Source: a bacterium (GTDB lineage Bacteria > Myxococcota_A > Bradymonadia > UBA7976 > UBA1532). Taken from it: DNA of 64,000 nt. Positions within the stretch are counted from its first letter, which is position 1. Each line of letters starts with the position of its first letter. Positions 8,797 to 18,400 of the stretch are shown in pieces. A program made the position numbers and the translations under genes. Where the stretch lies: positions 62,001 to 126,000 of the forward strand of contig JAUHXC010000018.1 in NCBI GenBank assembly GCA_030427205.1, given 5' to 3'. The notes beneath the pieces were generated by a model. That model did no database searches. It was not told the DNA's origin and was given only the letters and a program-made list of their open reading frames with translations.

Positions 8797-9909
8797 GTGG
8801 ATCACACCCGCATCACCCATCTCGGGCCCGCCGCGCTGCTGCTCGCCGCGGCCGGCCTGCTGCTGCCCGCCACCGCCAGCGCCGAGACCGCCAGGGCCTG
8901 GCAGGGCAGCCGGCAGGCCGTCGGCATCAAGCACCTTCAGCCGGCCATGAAGGGCGGCGAAGGCTATGGCGACAAGTACACCTTCAACGCCGACTTCGAC
9001 GGCGGCGGCAGCTTCTACTACTCGCTGACCATCAGCAATCTCGGCTTCGGCGACGGCAAGATGGAGGCCAAGGGCCGCCTCACCGTCGGCGGCGAGACCT
9101 TCCGCTGGAAGAAGAACCTCGACGACGACGAGTGGAGCTACGACAAGAAGTCGTTCTCCATCGAGGCCGGCCCGGCCCGCATGTCGGGCGAGCCCAAGAA
9201 GCTGGTGATGAGCGCCAGGGCCAAAGGCGCCGAGGTCGAGCTGACCTTCGACGCCATCGCCAACCCCTGGCGCCCGCGGGACGGCCGGGTCCGCTGGGGC
9301 GGCGAGGGCGTCTCGGACTACACCGTCTTCCCGCTGATGCGGGTCACCGGGCGCTACAAGAAGGACGGCGGCGAGTGGACGCCGCTGAGCGGCACCGGCT
9401 ACGGGACGCGCAGCTGGAGCAGCGTCGCGGCCTACGACGTCTTGCGCTGGGCCATGGAGCTGCGGGTCATCGACGGCGACAAGACCGTCTACCTGCGCGA
9501 GCTGGGCGCCACCGCCGACTTCGGCAAGAAGCGCATCGCCTACCTGCTCGTCACCCGGGGCAAGGAGGTGCTCTTCGAGTCCTTCGACCACCGGCTCGAC
9601 CCGACCGAGGTCATGACCGACAGCAAGCACGACAACAAGTACAAGGTGCCCGAGGCCTTCACCCTCGTCGGCAAGGACGCCTCCGACGCCAGCCGCATGG
9701 TCCGGGGCAAGGTCACCAAGAAGAAGCTGCGCAAGCGGCGCGAGCCGCTCAAGAAGATGAACGCGGCGGTGCGCGCCGTCGCCAGCCAGTACAGCGAGCC
9801 GGTCAGCTACGACTACGACGTCGACGTGCTGCTCGAGGTCCGCGTCGGCGCCGAGACGGTGCGCATCGACACCGTCGGCCGCTACGAGGTCAACCACCTC
9901 AACAAGTGA
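8797..9909 (+). CDS. Secreted protein of unknown function
   Basis: This 370-residue product begins at a GTG preceded by GGGGAGAAG, with a Sec-type signal peptide (hydrophobic core LGPAALLLAAAGLLLP, cleavage probably after ATASA). The mature part is rich in Gly, Asp, Lys and aromatic residues and looks beta-rich, with alternating patterns such as GGSFYYSLTISNLGFGDGKM. A basic stretch (KKKLRKRREPLKK) lies near 305-320 and the C-terminal 50 residues look like another beta segment. I recognise no family, catalytic motif or lipobox. It is divergent from the alpha-2-macroglobulin gene across 222 bp and is followed on the same strand by another exported protein. A periplasmic or surface role is inferred from the signal peptide only. 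A start further upstream at 8743 would bury the signal peptide behind Arg-rich sequence. Confidence 0.8.
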   Translation: MDHTRITHLGPAALLLAAAGLLLPATASAETARAWQGSRQAVGIKHLQPAMKGGEGYGDKYTFNADFDGGGSFYYSLTISNLGFGDGKMEAKGRLTVGGETFRWKKNLDDDEWSYDKKSFSIEAGPARMSGEPKKLVMSARAKGAEVELTFDAIANPWRPRDGRVRWGGEGVSDYTVFPLMRVTGRYKKDGGEWTPLSGTGYGTRSWSSVAAYDVLRWAMELRVIDGDKTVYLRELGATADFGKKRIAYLLVTRGKEVLFESFDHRLDPTEVMTDSKHDNKYKVPEAFTLVGKDASDASRMVRGKVTKKKLRKRREPLKKMNAAVRAVASQYSEPVSYDYDVDVLLEVRVGAETVRIDTVGRYEVNHLNK

Positions 9910-10026
9910 GCCCCGCCGGCCCCTTGTCCCACCCGCCCCGCATCTGCTAACAGGCTGCGAACACTCCGCCGAGCCCGGTGCATCCGGCGCGGAGACCCCG
10001 CCCCGTCGGGAGGCATCTTGAACCCC

Positions 10027-10635
10027 ATGCGCACGCTGCCCATCGCCGCCTTCGCGGCCCTCGTCGGCCTCGCCGCCCCCGCGGGCGCGAATACGCTGCT
10101 CGGCTTCGACACCGCCCGGCCCACCGCGCCGCAGCACATCGAGGCCGGCGCCGGCGTCGTCGCGCTCGACGGGGCCTACGGTCTCTTCGCCCAGGGGCGC
10201 ATCGGGTTGCTGCCCGAGCTCGAGGGCCGCCTCGCCGCCGGGCTGATCCTGCTCGACGAGGACGTCGGCTTCGAGGTCGACATCGGCGGCAAGTTCAGGC
10301 TGCTGCCCGCCGAGGCCGCCGTGGTCGACGTGGCCGTCGGGGCCCAGGTGGCGTTCAGCAAGACCGCCGATGTCTTCCTCGGCGGCATCGATCCCATGGC
10401 CTACGCCTCACGCCACTTCGCCCTGCCCGGCGACCGCGAGCTGTTCGTCGGCGTCGGCGCCGGGGCGGCGTTGACCTTCGTCGACTTCGACGGCCCGGCC
10501 GACGACACCACCTTCGGCTTCGTCGGCGGGCTGACCGCGGGGGTCGACATCGTCGAGGATCTGGCGTTCGCCTTCGAGACCCGCTGGCGCGACGGCGTCT
10601 GGCGGCTCGGCGGCATGGTCGCCCTCGACTTCTGA
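10027..10635 (+). CDS. Small outer-membrane beta-barrel-like protein
   Basis: This protein of about 202 residues has a signal peptide (MRTLPIAAFAALVGLAAPAGA). Its body has short alternating beta-strand patterns, many Gly and aromatic residues, and a C-terminal Phe (GGMVALDF), as outer-membrane barrels usually have. About eight strands can be guessed, similar in size to OmpX/OmpA-type small barrels, but no specific family is recognised. The start is uncertain. An in-frame TTG at 10018 lies 4 bases from a GGGAGG ribosome site, while the ATG used here is 13 bases away. It follows the preceding secreted-protein gene by about 110 bp on the same strand and could share its transcript. Confidence 0.75.
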   Translation: MRTLPIAAFAALVGLAAPAGANTLLGFDTARPTAPQHIEAGAGVVALDGAYGLFAQGRIGLLPELEGRLAAGLILLDEDVGFEVDIGGKFRLLPAEAAVVDVAVGAQVAFSKTADVFLGGIDPMAYASRHFALPGDRELFVGVGAGAALTFVDFDGPADDTTFGFVGGLTAGVDIVEDLAFAFETRWRDGVWRLGGMVALDF

Positions 10636-10682
10636 TACGGGGTTTGGCCCAACTCACTTCCCGCGAACGAGGAGAAGCGCCG

Positions 10683-11411
<729 letters not shown>

Positions 11412-11564
11412 TCGGCATCAGAGGCCGACGCGGCAAGCCGACCCGCGCAGAGTGACCGCACCGGTCGGCTGCCCGGACAGACGCGCCGTGCCGCCTTCCA
11501 CCGGGGGCCGGCCGCGCGCCTGCCGACCACCACCCCGTCGGGCCGAGAGCCCGTGGAGCGTGCA

Positions 11565-13250
11565 GTGAACGACGACGACCCCTCCGACAACCGCCGCGAC
11601 GACGTCCTCAGCTCGGCGCCCTCCCTCGAAGAGGCCACCCGCCGCGCCGGCATCCTCTCCGAGCCGGGTCCGCCGCCGGCCGTCGTGCAGCCGCCGACCG
11701 AGTTCAATGGCTGGCGGGCGACACTGGCCCGGGCCCGCGGCGGCCAGCGGCTGCTCGACGCGCTCATCGAGCCGCACGACGCCGCCACCCTCGTGCCGCG
11801 GCTGCCGGTGGACGATCTGCACGCCTACATCCACCGCATCGGCCTCGCCGACGCCGACGGCGTGCTGGCCCTGGCCACCGGCGAGCAGGTCCGGGCGCTC
11901 ATCGACACCGACGTCTGGAATCGCGACCGGGTCTCGCTCGAACGCCTCGACCCCTGGCTGAGCGGTCTCATGCGGGCCGGCGCCGACGTCCTGGTCAAGC
12001 GCATGCTCGACCTCGACGACAGCCTGCTCAACTGGGTCGTGCGCCGCTCGGTGAAGGTCGACGTCATCGACGACCCCGAGAGCTTCGACCCGCCCGACGT
12101 CGAGCACGTCGTCACCCCCGATCGGCGGCTGGTCATCATGTTCCCCGAGAGCGAGACCCGCGATCTGCCGGTGAAGATCTTCCTCGATCGGCTGATGCGC
12201 GACGACGCCGCGCTGTGCATCAACCTGCTGGTGCATACCCAGGCCGCGCTCGACAGCAACCTCGAAGAGGACGCCTACCGCTGGCGCACCGGGCGCATGG
12301 CCGACCGGGGCTATGTGGACTACTACGAGGCGCTGGTCATCTACACCCCGCCCCGGGCCGATCAGGTGCACGACGCCCGCGAGGCGCTGCCGCAGGAGGT
12401 CCCGGCGGTGGAGCGCTGGCTGGTGCCGGTGCTGGCCCCGGCGGCGCGCCTCGCGGCGGCCTTCACCGCGCTCGACCCCACCGACCTCGACGTGGTGCAG
12501 GGCGCGCTGGGCTTCGTGGCCAACATGGCGCTGAGCGCCGACCGCATCGACGCCTGGGACGACGCCGGCGCCGAAGAGACGCTGGCCCGCTTGCGGGCGG
12601 GGCTCGTGCTGGGCCTCGACGCGCTCTCCGGGCCCGACGCCGACCCGGAGCGGGACGCCGCGGTGCTCGGCAAGACCGCGCTCGCGCTGATCTTCCGCAC
12701 CGGCTACGCGCGCACCCTCGACGCCGCCCGACCGCTGCGCCGGGCCGCCCGCGACGGCCTGCTCTCGGGCCCCGAAGGGCGGCTCGACGGCATCGACCTG
12801 GAGGGCTTGCGCCCGTGGGCCGACGCGCTGGGCGCGCGCCACCCGCAGACGCCGCAGGGCCCCGCCAGCCGCGGCGCCGAGCTCACCCGCATGGGCCGCT
12901 ACGCCGAGATCATCGCCGAGCTGGGGCGGGTGGCAGGCGCCGATCGCCCGCGCAACATCGGCATCGGCCGCTGGCTCGCCACCTGGATGGCGCGCGATCT
13001 CATCGGCCTGGAAGGCCCCGGCCCGCTGCCCACCGAGCGCCTGGCGCACGCCCACCGCGCGCTCTTCGCCGACGGCGGCCTGCGGGCCGACGCCCGCGGC
13101 GCGGCGGAGCACTGGTGGTCGCGTATCGGCGGCGCGACGCCCAAGGCCCTCGATGTCTTGCTGGATGCGGTGCGCGACGCGATGGCCGGCGTCGACCACG
13201 CCGATCTCGAGCCGCGCTTCCTGCCATTGTGGTGGATCGCGGACGCCTGA
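11565..13250 (+). CDS. DUF6178-like protein
   Basis: This protein of about 561 residues resembles the DUF6178 family, which is found mainly in delta-type proteobacteria and Myxococcota and has no known function. It is soluble and rich in Leu, Asp and Arg, with no signal peptide or membrane helix. A central segment (VVTPDRRLVIMFPESETRDL near 190-215, then DLPVKIFLDRLMRDD) is typical of the family as I remember it. The GTG at 11565 is preferred because GGAG lies about six bases upstream; another in-frame GTG at 11553 would add four residues. It follows the SEC-C gene by about 150 bp and converges on the GFA-family gene. The family assignment rests on memory of sequence style and needs a profile search. 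Confidence 0.7.
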   Translation: MNDDDPSDNRRDDVLSSAPSLEEATRRAGILSEPGPPPAVVQPPTEFNGWRATLARARGGQRLLDALIEPHDAATLVPRLPVDDLHAYIHRIGLADADGVLALATGEQVRALIDTDVWNRDRVSLERLDPWLSGLMRAGADVLVKRMLDLDDSLLNWVVRRSVKVDVIDDPESFDPPDVEHVVTPDRRLVIMFPESETRDLPVKIFLDRLMRDDAALCINLLVHTQAALDSNLEEDAYRWRTGRMADRGYVDYYEALVIYTPPRADQVHDAREALPQEVPAVERWLVPVLAPAARLAAAFTALDPTDLDVVQGALGFVANMALSADRIDAWDDAGAEETLARLRAGLVLGLDALSGPDADPERDAAVLGKTALALIFRTGYARTLDAARPLRRAARDGLLSGPEGRLDGIDLEGLRPWADALGARHPQTPQGPASRGAELTRMGRYAEIIAELGRVAGADRPRNIGIGRWLATWMARDLIGLEGPGPLPTERLAHAHRALFADGGLRADARGAAEHWWSRIGGATPKALDVLLDAVRDAMAGVDHADLEPRFLPLWWIADA

Positions 13251-13352
13251 TCCCGCGTTCGAGGCGCCAGATGATACCGCGCGGTGACATCAAGGCATCG
13301 CAGCGCAGGCGAAGCCCGACAACGCTACCGTTCAGTGACACCCGCGCGCGTC

Positions 13353-13766
13353 TCAGGGCTCGGGCAAGCCATCGAAGCGGGCGGCGGCGGCCATGGCATC
13401 CACCCAGCCGGCGCGGTCGGCGCAGAAGATCTTCAGATCCGGGCCCATGGGCAACGGATCGTCCAGGCACCCGGCGGGCACGACCACCGCCCCGGCGGCC
13501 GGGTGATGCGCGGGCATCGGCGCGCCGCAGCGGTCGCAGAACTGGCGCAGGTGGCGGGTATCCGGCAGTTCGAATCGGCGCACGTGCGCTTCACCCGCCA
13601 GCCACTCGATCCGCGCGCCGGGCGCGAAGAGGTTGGCGGCGTGCGCGCTGCCGCTGCCCTTTCGGCAGCGCGAGCAATGACACAGCACGAAGTGCACGAA
13701 GCGGCCCGTCACCGAGAATCGCACGGCGCCGCAGAGGCAGGCGCCGCGCACGGTGCTCTCGATCAC
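13353..13766 (-). CDS. GFA/CENP-V family zinc protein
   Basis: This 137-residue protein has the GFA fold signature. GACLCGAVRFSV supplies the first Cys pair, then CHCSRCRKGSGS, and later FCDRCGAPMP, giving the usual set of zinc-binding cysteines. The family takes its name from glutathione-dependent formaldehyde-activating enzyme, but most members have no proven reaction, so activity is not assigned. The start is a GTG that overlaps the stop of the Rieske-GltS gene by four bases (GTGA), which implies translational coupling. It is therefore the last gene of a three-gene set with the chemoreceptor-type hybrid. A thiol- or aldehyde-related role alongside the upstream oxidoreductase is plausible but unproven. 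Confidence 0.88.
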   Translation of the reverse strand: MIESTVRGACLCGAVRFSVTGRFVHFVLCHCSRCRKGSGSAHAANLFAPGARIEWLAGEAHVRRFELPDTRHLRQFCDRCGAPMPAHHPAAGAVVVPAGCLDDPLPMGPDLKIFCADRAGWVDAMAAAARFDGLPEP

Positions 13767-15415
13767 GGCCGGCCCACCCCGCCGTAGGGCACGCCGGCGA
13801 GCAGCGCCAGATCGCGATCGTAGGTGGTGAGATCGTCGAGGCAGAAGCCGCTCAGCCGATCGTGGCCGCAGGCCCGCGCCATCACCTGCATCAACTCGGT
13901 CGTCGCCTCGAACCAGCGGGCGAGCATGTCGGCGCTCTTCTCGATCTCCAGGCGCCGACGCAAGCCGGGCTTCTGCGTCGCGATGCCCACCGGGCAGTTG
14001 TTGGTGTGGCACGCGCGCATGCCCAGGCAGCCGATGGCCTGCAGCGCCGAGTTGCTGACGGCCACCGCGTCGGCCCCCAGCGCCAGCGCCTTGATGAAGT
14101 GGGCCTCGATGCGCAGCCCGCCGGTGATCACCAGCGAGACGTCGCCCGCCTTGCGCCGATCGAGGTGACGCCGCGCCCGCGCCAACGCGGGGATCGTCGG
14201 CACCGAGATGTTGTCCTTGAAGAGCTTCGGCGCCGCGCCCGTGCCGCCGCCGCGCCCGTCGAGGATGATGTAGTCGACGCCCACGGCCAGGGCGAAGTCG
14301 ATGTCGCGCTCGATGTGCTGGGCGCTGAGCTTGAAGCCCACCGGCACCCCGCCGGTGACGTCGCGCACCTCGGCGGCCACATTGCGGTAGTCGGCGACGC
14401 TGGTCAGGTCGGGGAACCGCGCCGGGCTGATCGCCGGCGTGCCCGGCTCGAGCCCACGCACCTCGGCGATCTGGCCCTGCACCTTCTCCCCGGGCAGGTG
14501 CCCGCCGGTGCCCGTCTTGGCCCCCTGCCCCGCCTTGAAGTGAAACGCCTGGCACTGCGCGACCTTGTCCAGGCTCCAGCCGAAGCGGGCCGACGCCAGC
14601 TCGTACAGGTAGCGCCCGTTGGCCGCCTGCTCGTCGGGCAGCATGCCGCCCTCGCCGGAGCAGATGCCGGTGCCCGCCTTCTGCGCCCCGCGGGCCAGCG
14701 CGATCTTGGCCTCCGCGCTGAGCGCGCCGAAGCTCATGTCGCTGACGAACAGCGGGATGTCGAGCTGCAGCGGCTTGCGCGCCGCCGGACCGATCACCAC
14801 CTCGGTGGCCACCGGCTCGTCGTCGAGCAGCGGCATGCGGTGAAGCTGCGCGGTGACGAGCTGGATGCTCTCCCAGCGGGGCAGCTCGGTGAGCGGCACG
14901 CCCATCGCCGAGACCGGCCCGTGGTGCCCGGTCTTCGACAGGCCGTCCCGGGCCAGCTGGCGGATGTAGTTGTTGTACGGCTCCTCGGGCGCGCCGTGCA
15001 CGTCGTCGTAGAGCCCGAGGTACGCGTCGCGATCGTAGGCCTGCGGCTGCTCCGCTTCGAAGGCGCGCACCGCCCGCCGATCGACGTAGACCGCGTCGGC
15101 GTCGAGGTCGATGCGCGCGGGGAACTTGTGCAGCACCTCGTCGGGGTTGTAGGCGCTGACGCCCGTATCGAAGCGATAGTCCCAGCCGTGCACCCCGCAG
15201 ATGATGTCGTCGCCGCGGATGTGGCCGTCGGCCATGAGGGCGCCGCGATGCAGACACCGCCCGTAGAGCACCGAGACCTGATCGTCGTAGCGCACGATCA
15301 CCAGGTCGACGTTGCTGACGAGCGCGTAGGCCGGCTCGCGGTCTTTCAGATCGCTCCAGCGGGCGACCTCGACCTCGTGGGATTGCGGGCCGGATGGCGC
15401 GGTTGGCTGCTTCAA
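13763..15415 (-). CDS. Rieske-domain / glutamate synthase central-domain fusion (FMN oxidoreductase)
   Basis: This 550-residue protein has an N-terminal Rieske [2Fe-2S] domain (about 15-105) with the ligand pairs CLH (CLHRGAL) and CGVH (CGVHGWDYRF). It is followed by a GltB2-type FMN-binding TIM barrel (about 175-525). The barrel has SDMSFGALS, the Gly-rich stretch SGEGGM, DGRGGGTGAAP, and the iron-sulfur cysteine set CLGMRACHTNNCP of glutamate synthase. There is no glutamine amidotransferase domain and no GltD subunit nearby, so it is probably not a classical glutamate synthase. The Rieske domain may feed electrons to the flavin. Its start ATG overlaps the preceding gene's stop (ATGA at 15412-15415), and its stop overlaps the following GFA gene. 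The substrate is unknown. Confidence 0.9.
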   Translation of the reverse strand: MKQPTAPSGPQSHEVEVARWSDLKDREPAYALVSNVDLVIVRYDDQVSVLYGRCLHRGALMADGHIRGDDIICGVHGWDYRFDTGVSAYNPDEVLHKFPARIDLDADAVYVDRRAVRAFEAEQPQAYDRDAYLGLYDDVHGAPEEPYNNYIRQLARDGLSKTGHHGPVSAMGVPLTELPRWESIQLVTAQLHRMPLLDDEPVATEVVIGPAARKPLQLDIPLFVSDMSFGALSAEAKIALARGAQKAGTGICSGEGGMLPDEQAANGRYLYELASARFGWSLDKVAQCQAFHFKAGQGAKTGTGGHLPGEKVQGQIAEVRGLEPGTPAISPARFPDLTSVADYRNVAAEVRDVTGGVPVGFKLSAQHIERDIDFALAVGVDYIILDGRGGGTGAAPKLFKDNISVPTIPALARARRHLDRRKAGDVSLVITGGLRIEAHFIKALALGADAVAVSNSALQAIGCLGMRACHTNNCPVGIATQKPGLRRRLEIEKSADMLARWFEATTELMQVMARACGHDRLSGFCLDDLTTYDRDLALLAGVPYGGVGRP

Positions 15416-18400
15416 AGGGTCTCCTCGGGTTGCGGGGGCTCGGGCTCACGGCGCCCGGCGAGGCCGTCGATCGCGGCGCGAAGGGCCCCGGCGGTCCACG
15501 GCTTCATGAGCGTCGTACACCGGTCGTCGAGCGTGATGCCGGCGTCTTCGACATCGTCGGGGTAGGCGCTGAGCAGCACGATCGGCACCCGCGGATCGAG
15601 GGCGCGCAGCTCGCGGAAGACGGCCCGCGCCGAGGGCCCGGGCATCTCGATGTCGAGCACCACCGCAGCGACCGCCGAAGCCGCCGTGCGAAAGCGGCGC
15701 AGCGTGGCGAGGCCGTCGCCCGCCTCGTCGACCGAGAAGCGGTCGCCGACCTCGCCGACGATGGCCGCGCGGATCTCGGGGGCGTCGTCGGCGACGAGCA
15801 CCAGCGACGGCGCCGGCCCGGCGTCGAGGTCGACCGCGGCGTCGGCGCGCAGGGCCAACCAGACCCGGCGGGTGGTGCCCGAACCGAGCAGCGATCGCAG
15901 CTCCACGGCGCCGCCGTGGGGCTCGACGAGCGCGACCGCCTCGTCGAAGCGGGCGTCGCCGCGGCCGCCTTCGCCCCTCAGCAACCCCTTGATGAAGCCC
16001 CGATCGTGCCCGGCGCCGTCGTCGGCGATCTCGATGTAGGCCATCGGACCACCGTCGCCTGCAAACGCCGGGCGGCTCATGCGCTCGATATCCGCGGGCG
16101 GCACGGCGACGCCGACCGCCAACCGCAGTCGGGAGAGGCGATGCGCCCGCTGGTCGGCCAGCGTGTGCTCGACGAGCGACGTGACGAGCTGCCGGGCGTC
16201 TTCACCGGGCAGATCCGCGATGACCTCCGGCCGCGTGACGAGCGAGATGAAGCGCGCCGTCGCCGGCAGACCGCGCTCCACCGCCGACTCGACCGCCCAG
16301 CTCAACGCGGTGAGATCCACCGGCCCATCGCCCAGCTCGCCGGTGTGGTCCAAGGTGTGGCGCAGCCGCTCGAGCGCATCCCGCAGCTCGGCAGGCGCCC
16401 GCTGACCCGCCTGCTCGGCGGTGCGGTGCACCTCTTCGGCCGCGAGCCGCAGCCGGGTATAGCGCGCCGGCGGCGCCAGCAGATGCCCCTCGCCCGTATC
16501 GCGCAGGATCAAGACCACGTGGCTCGCCCGCCAGCGGGCGTCGCGCACCGGCTTGACCGTATAGGCGTAGGTGCCCGTGCCCCCGTCGAAGCGGGCTCGA
16601 CTCTGACCCCGCTGGGGGTGGTTCTGGCTCATGGCGTCGGTGACGGCGCGGCGCAACCCGCCGGCTTCGGGCAGCACGCTCTCATAGTGCGGCGACGCCT
16701 CGACCGCGATGCCGACGAGCTCGGCGAAGGCCCGGTTGGCGAAGACGAGCAGCCCCGACCGGTCGAACATCGCGATGCCGTCATCGGTCGATTCGAGCAC
16801 CGCGTCGCGCAGCGAGGCGAGGCGGTCTTTCTCGATCTGCAGGTTGTGCACGACGTCGGCGTGCTCGCGGGCCTCGGTGATGTCTTCGGTCAAGCCGCCG
16901 AGCGTCCACGCGTCGCCTTCGTTGGTGATGGGGAAGCTGCGGCTGCGCAGCCATACCTGCCGCCCGTCGGGCCGGACCACCCGATACTCGATCGCGGCGA
17001 TCTGGCCCACCGCCATGCGCTCGAGGTGATCGGCGAAGAGCGGCCTGTCATCGGGATGCACCCAGCGGGTCGTCCGCTCGGCCAGCGTATCGAGGTCACC
17101 GGCCGGTCGCCCCCAGATCTTCTCGAAGGCGCGGCTGACGAAGCGATAGCGACCGCGCTCGGCGTCGGCCAGCCACAGGACGAACGGCATGTGATCGGCG
17201 AAGATCCGCAGCCGCCGCTCGGACTCGGCCTGCGCCGTGCGGGCCTCGGCGACCGACGTCGCGTCGACGAAGGTGGTCACGACGCCGTCGAAGCTGTCAC
17301 CCTCGTCCCGATTGGGCATGCAGCGCAAGAGCATCAGGCGCCCATCGTCGAGGGCCCACTCCTCGGACCACTCCTCGCCCGTGCTCAGGACATCCTTGAT
17401 GCGCTCGACGAGGTCGGTGTCCCGGAAGGCCGACGCCAGGTGGGCCAGCGGGCGTCCGATGTCCTGTGGCATCAGGTGCAGCAGGCGGCCGGCGGCGGGG
17501 GTGAACTTGCGCACCCGCAGGTCGGCGTCGACGAAGATCGCCCCCAGGTCGCTGCTGCGCAGCAGGTTGTCGACGTCGATGTTGAGCTGGCTCAACTCGG
17601 TGTTCTTGCGGCGGAACTCCGAGTTGACGGTGTACAGCTCTTCGTTGGTGCTTTGCAGCTCCTCGTTGGTGCTCTGGAGCTCCTCGTTGGCCGCCACGAG
17701 CTCTTCGTTGGTCGCCTGCAGCTCTTCGTTGCTGGCGGTGAGCTCCTCGGTCGTCGCGCTGAGGTGCTCGCGGGTGAAGTCGAGCTCCGAGCGCAGGTCG
17801 ACGAGCAACTGCGACTCGATCAGGTCGCCGGTGACCGGCGTCTCGACCTCGGTCGCCGGCCGGATGGCCTCGATGAAGCCGGCGACGGTGTAGCGCCGGC
17901 TCTGCCCCTCCGGCGCGGAGAGCTGCTCGACCCGCAGGTCGATGAAGGGCTTCTCGTCGTCGCCGGTGGGCACCGCCCGGTGCAGCACCGGCTCGCCGAG
18001 CTCGCGGCAGCGGTGCAGCGCCGCGGCGAGGGCCCCGCGCAGCGGCGTGCGGATGATCCGCATCACGTCGAGCCCGGCGCGCCCCGGCCCGAGCTCGAGG
18101 AAGCGGGCCGCGTCGCCGAAGACGTGCACCACCCGCATCGTGGCGTCGAGCAGCACGCACGCGGGCACGAAGCGATCGAGCACCTGCTGATAGACGAATT
18201 GAAGGCGCTGGGTCCCATCCATCGGGCTGGTCCACGGCGCCTTGCGCGCGGCGAAGATGCCCACCGGATCGTCCGCCGGGTCGGGCGTGAACGGCCGCAG
18301 CACCCCACCCCGCGCGCGGAAGATCCGCTCCCGCCGGTTGATGACGTCGAGCAGGCGCTCGAGCGGCCCGACGGTCTCGCTGGGCCCCAGAAAGAGCCAT

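Noticed and set aside
13763..15415. Classical glutamate synthase large subunit
   Set aside because: The amidotransferase domain and a GltD partner are missing; the Rieske fusion points to another reaction.
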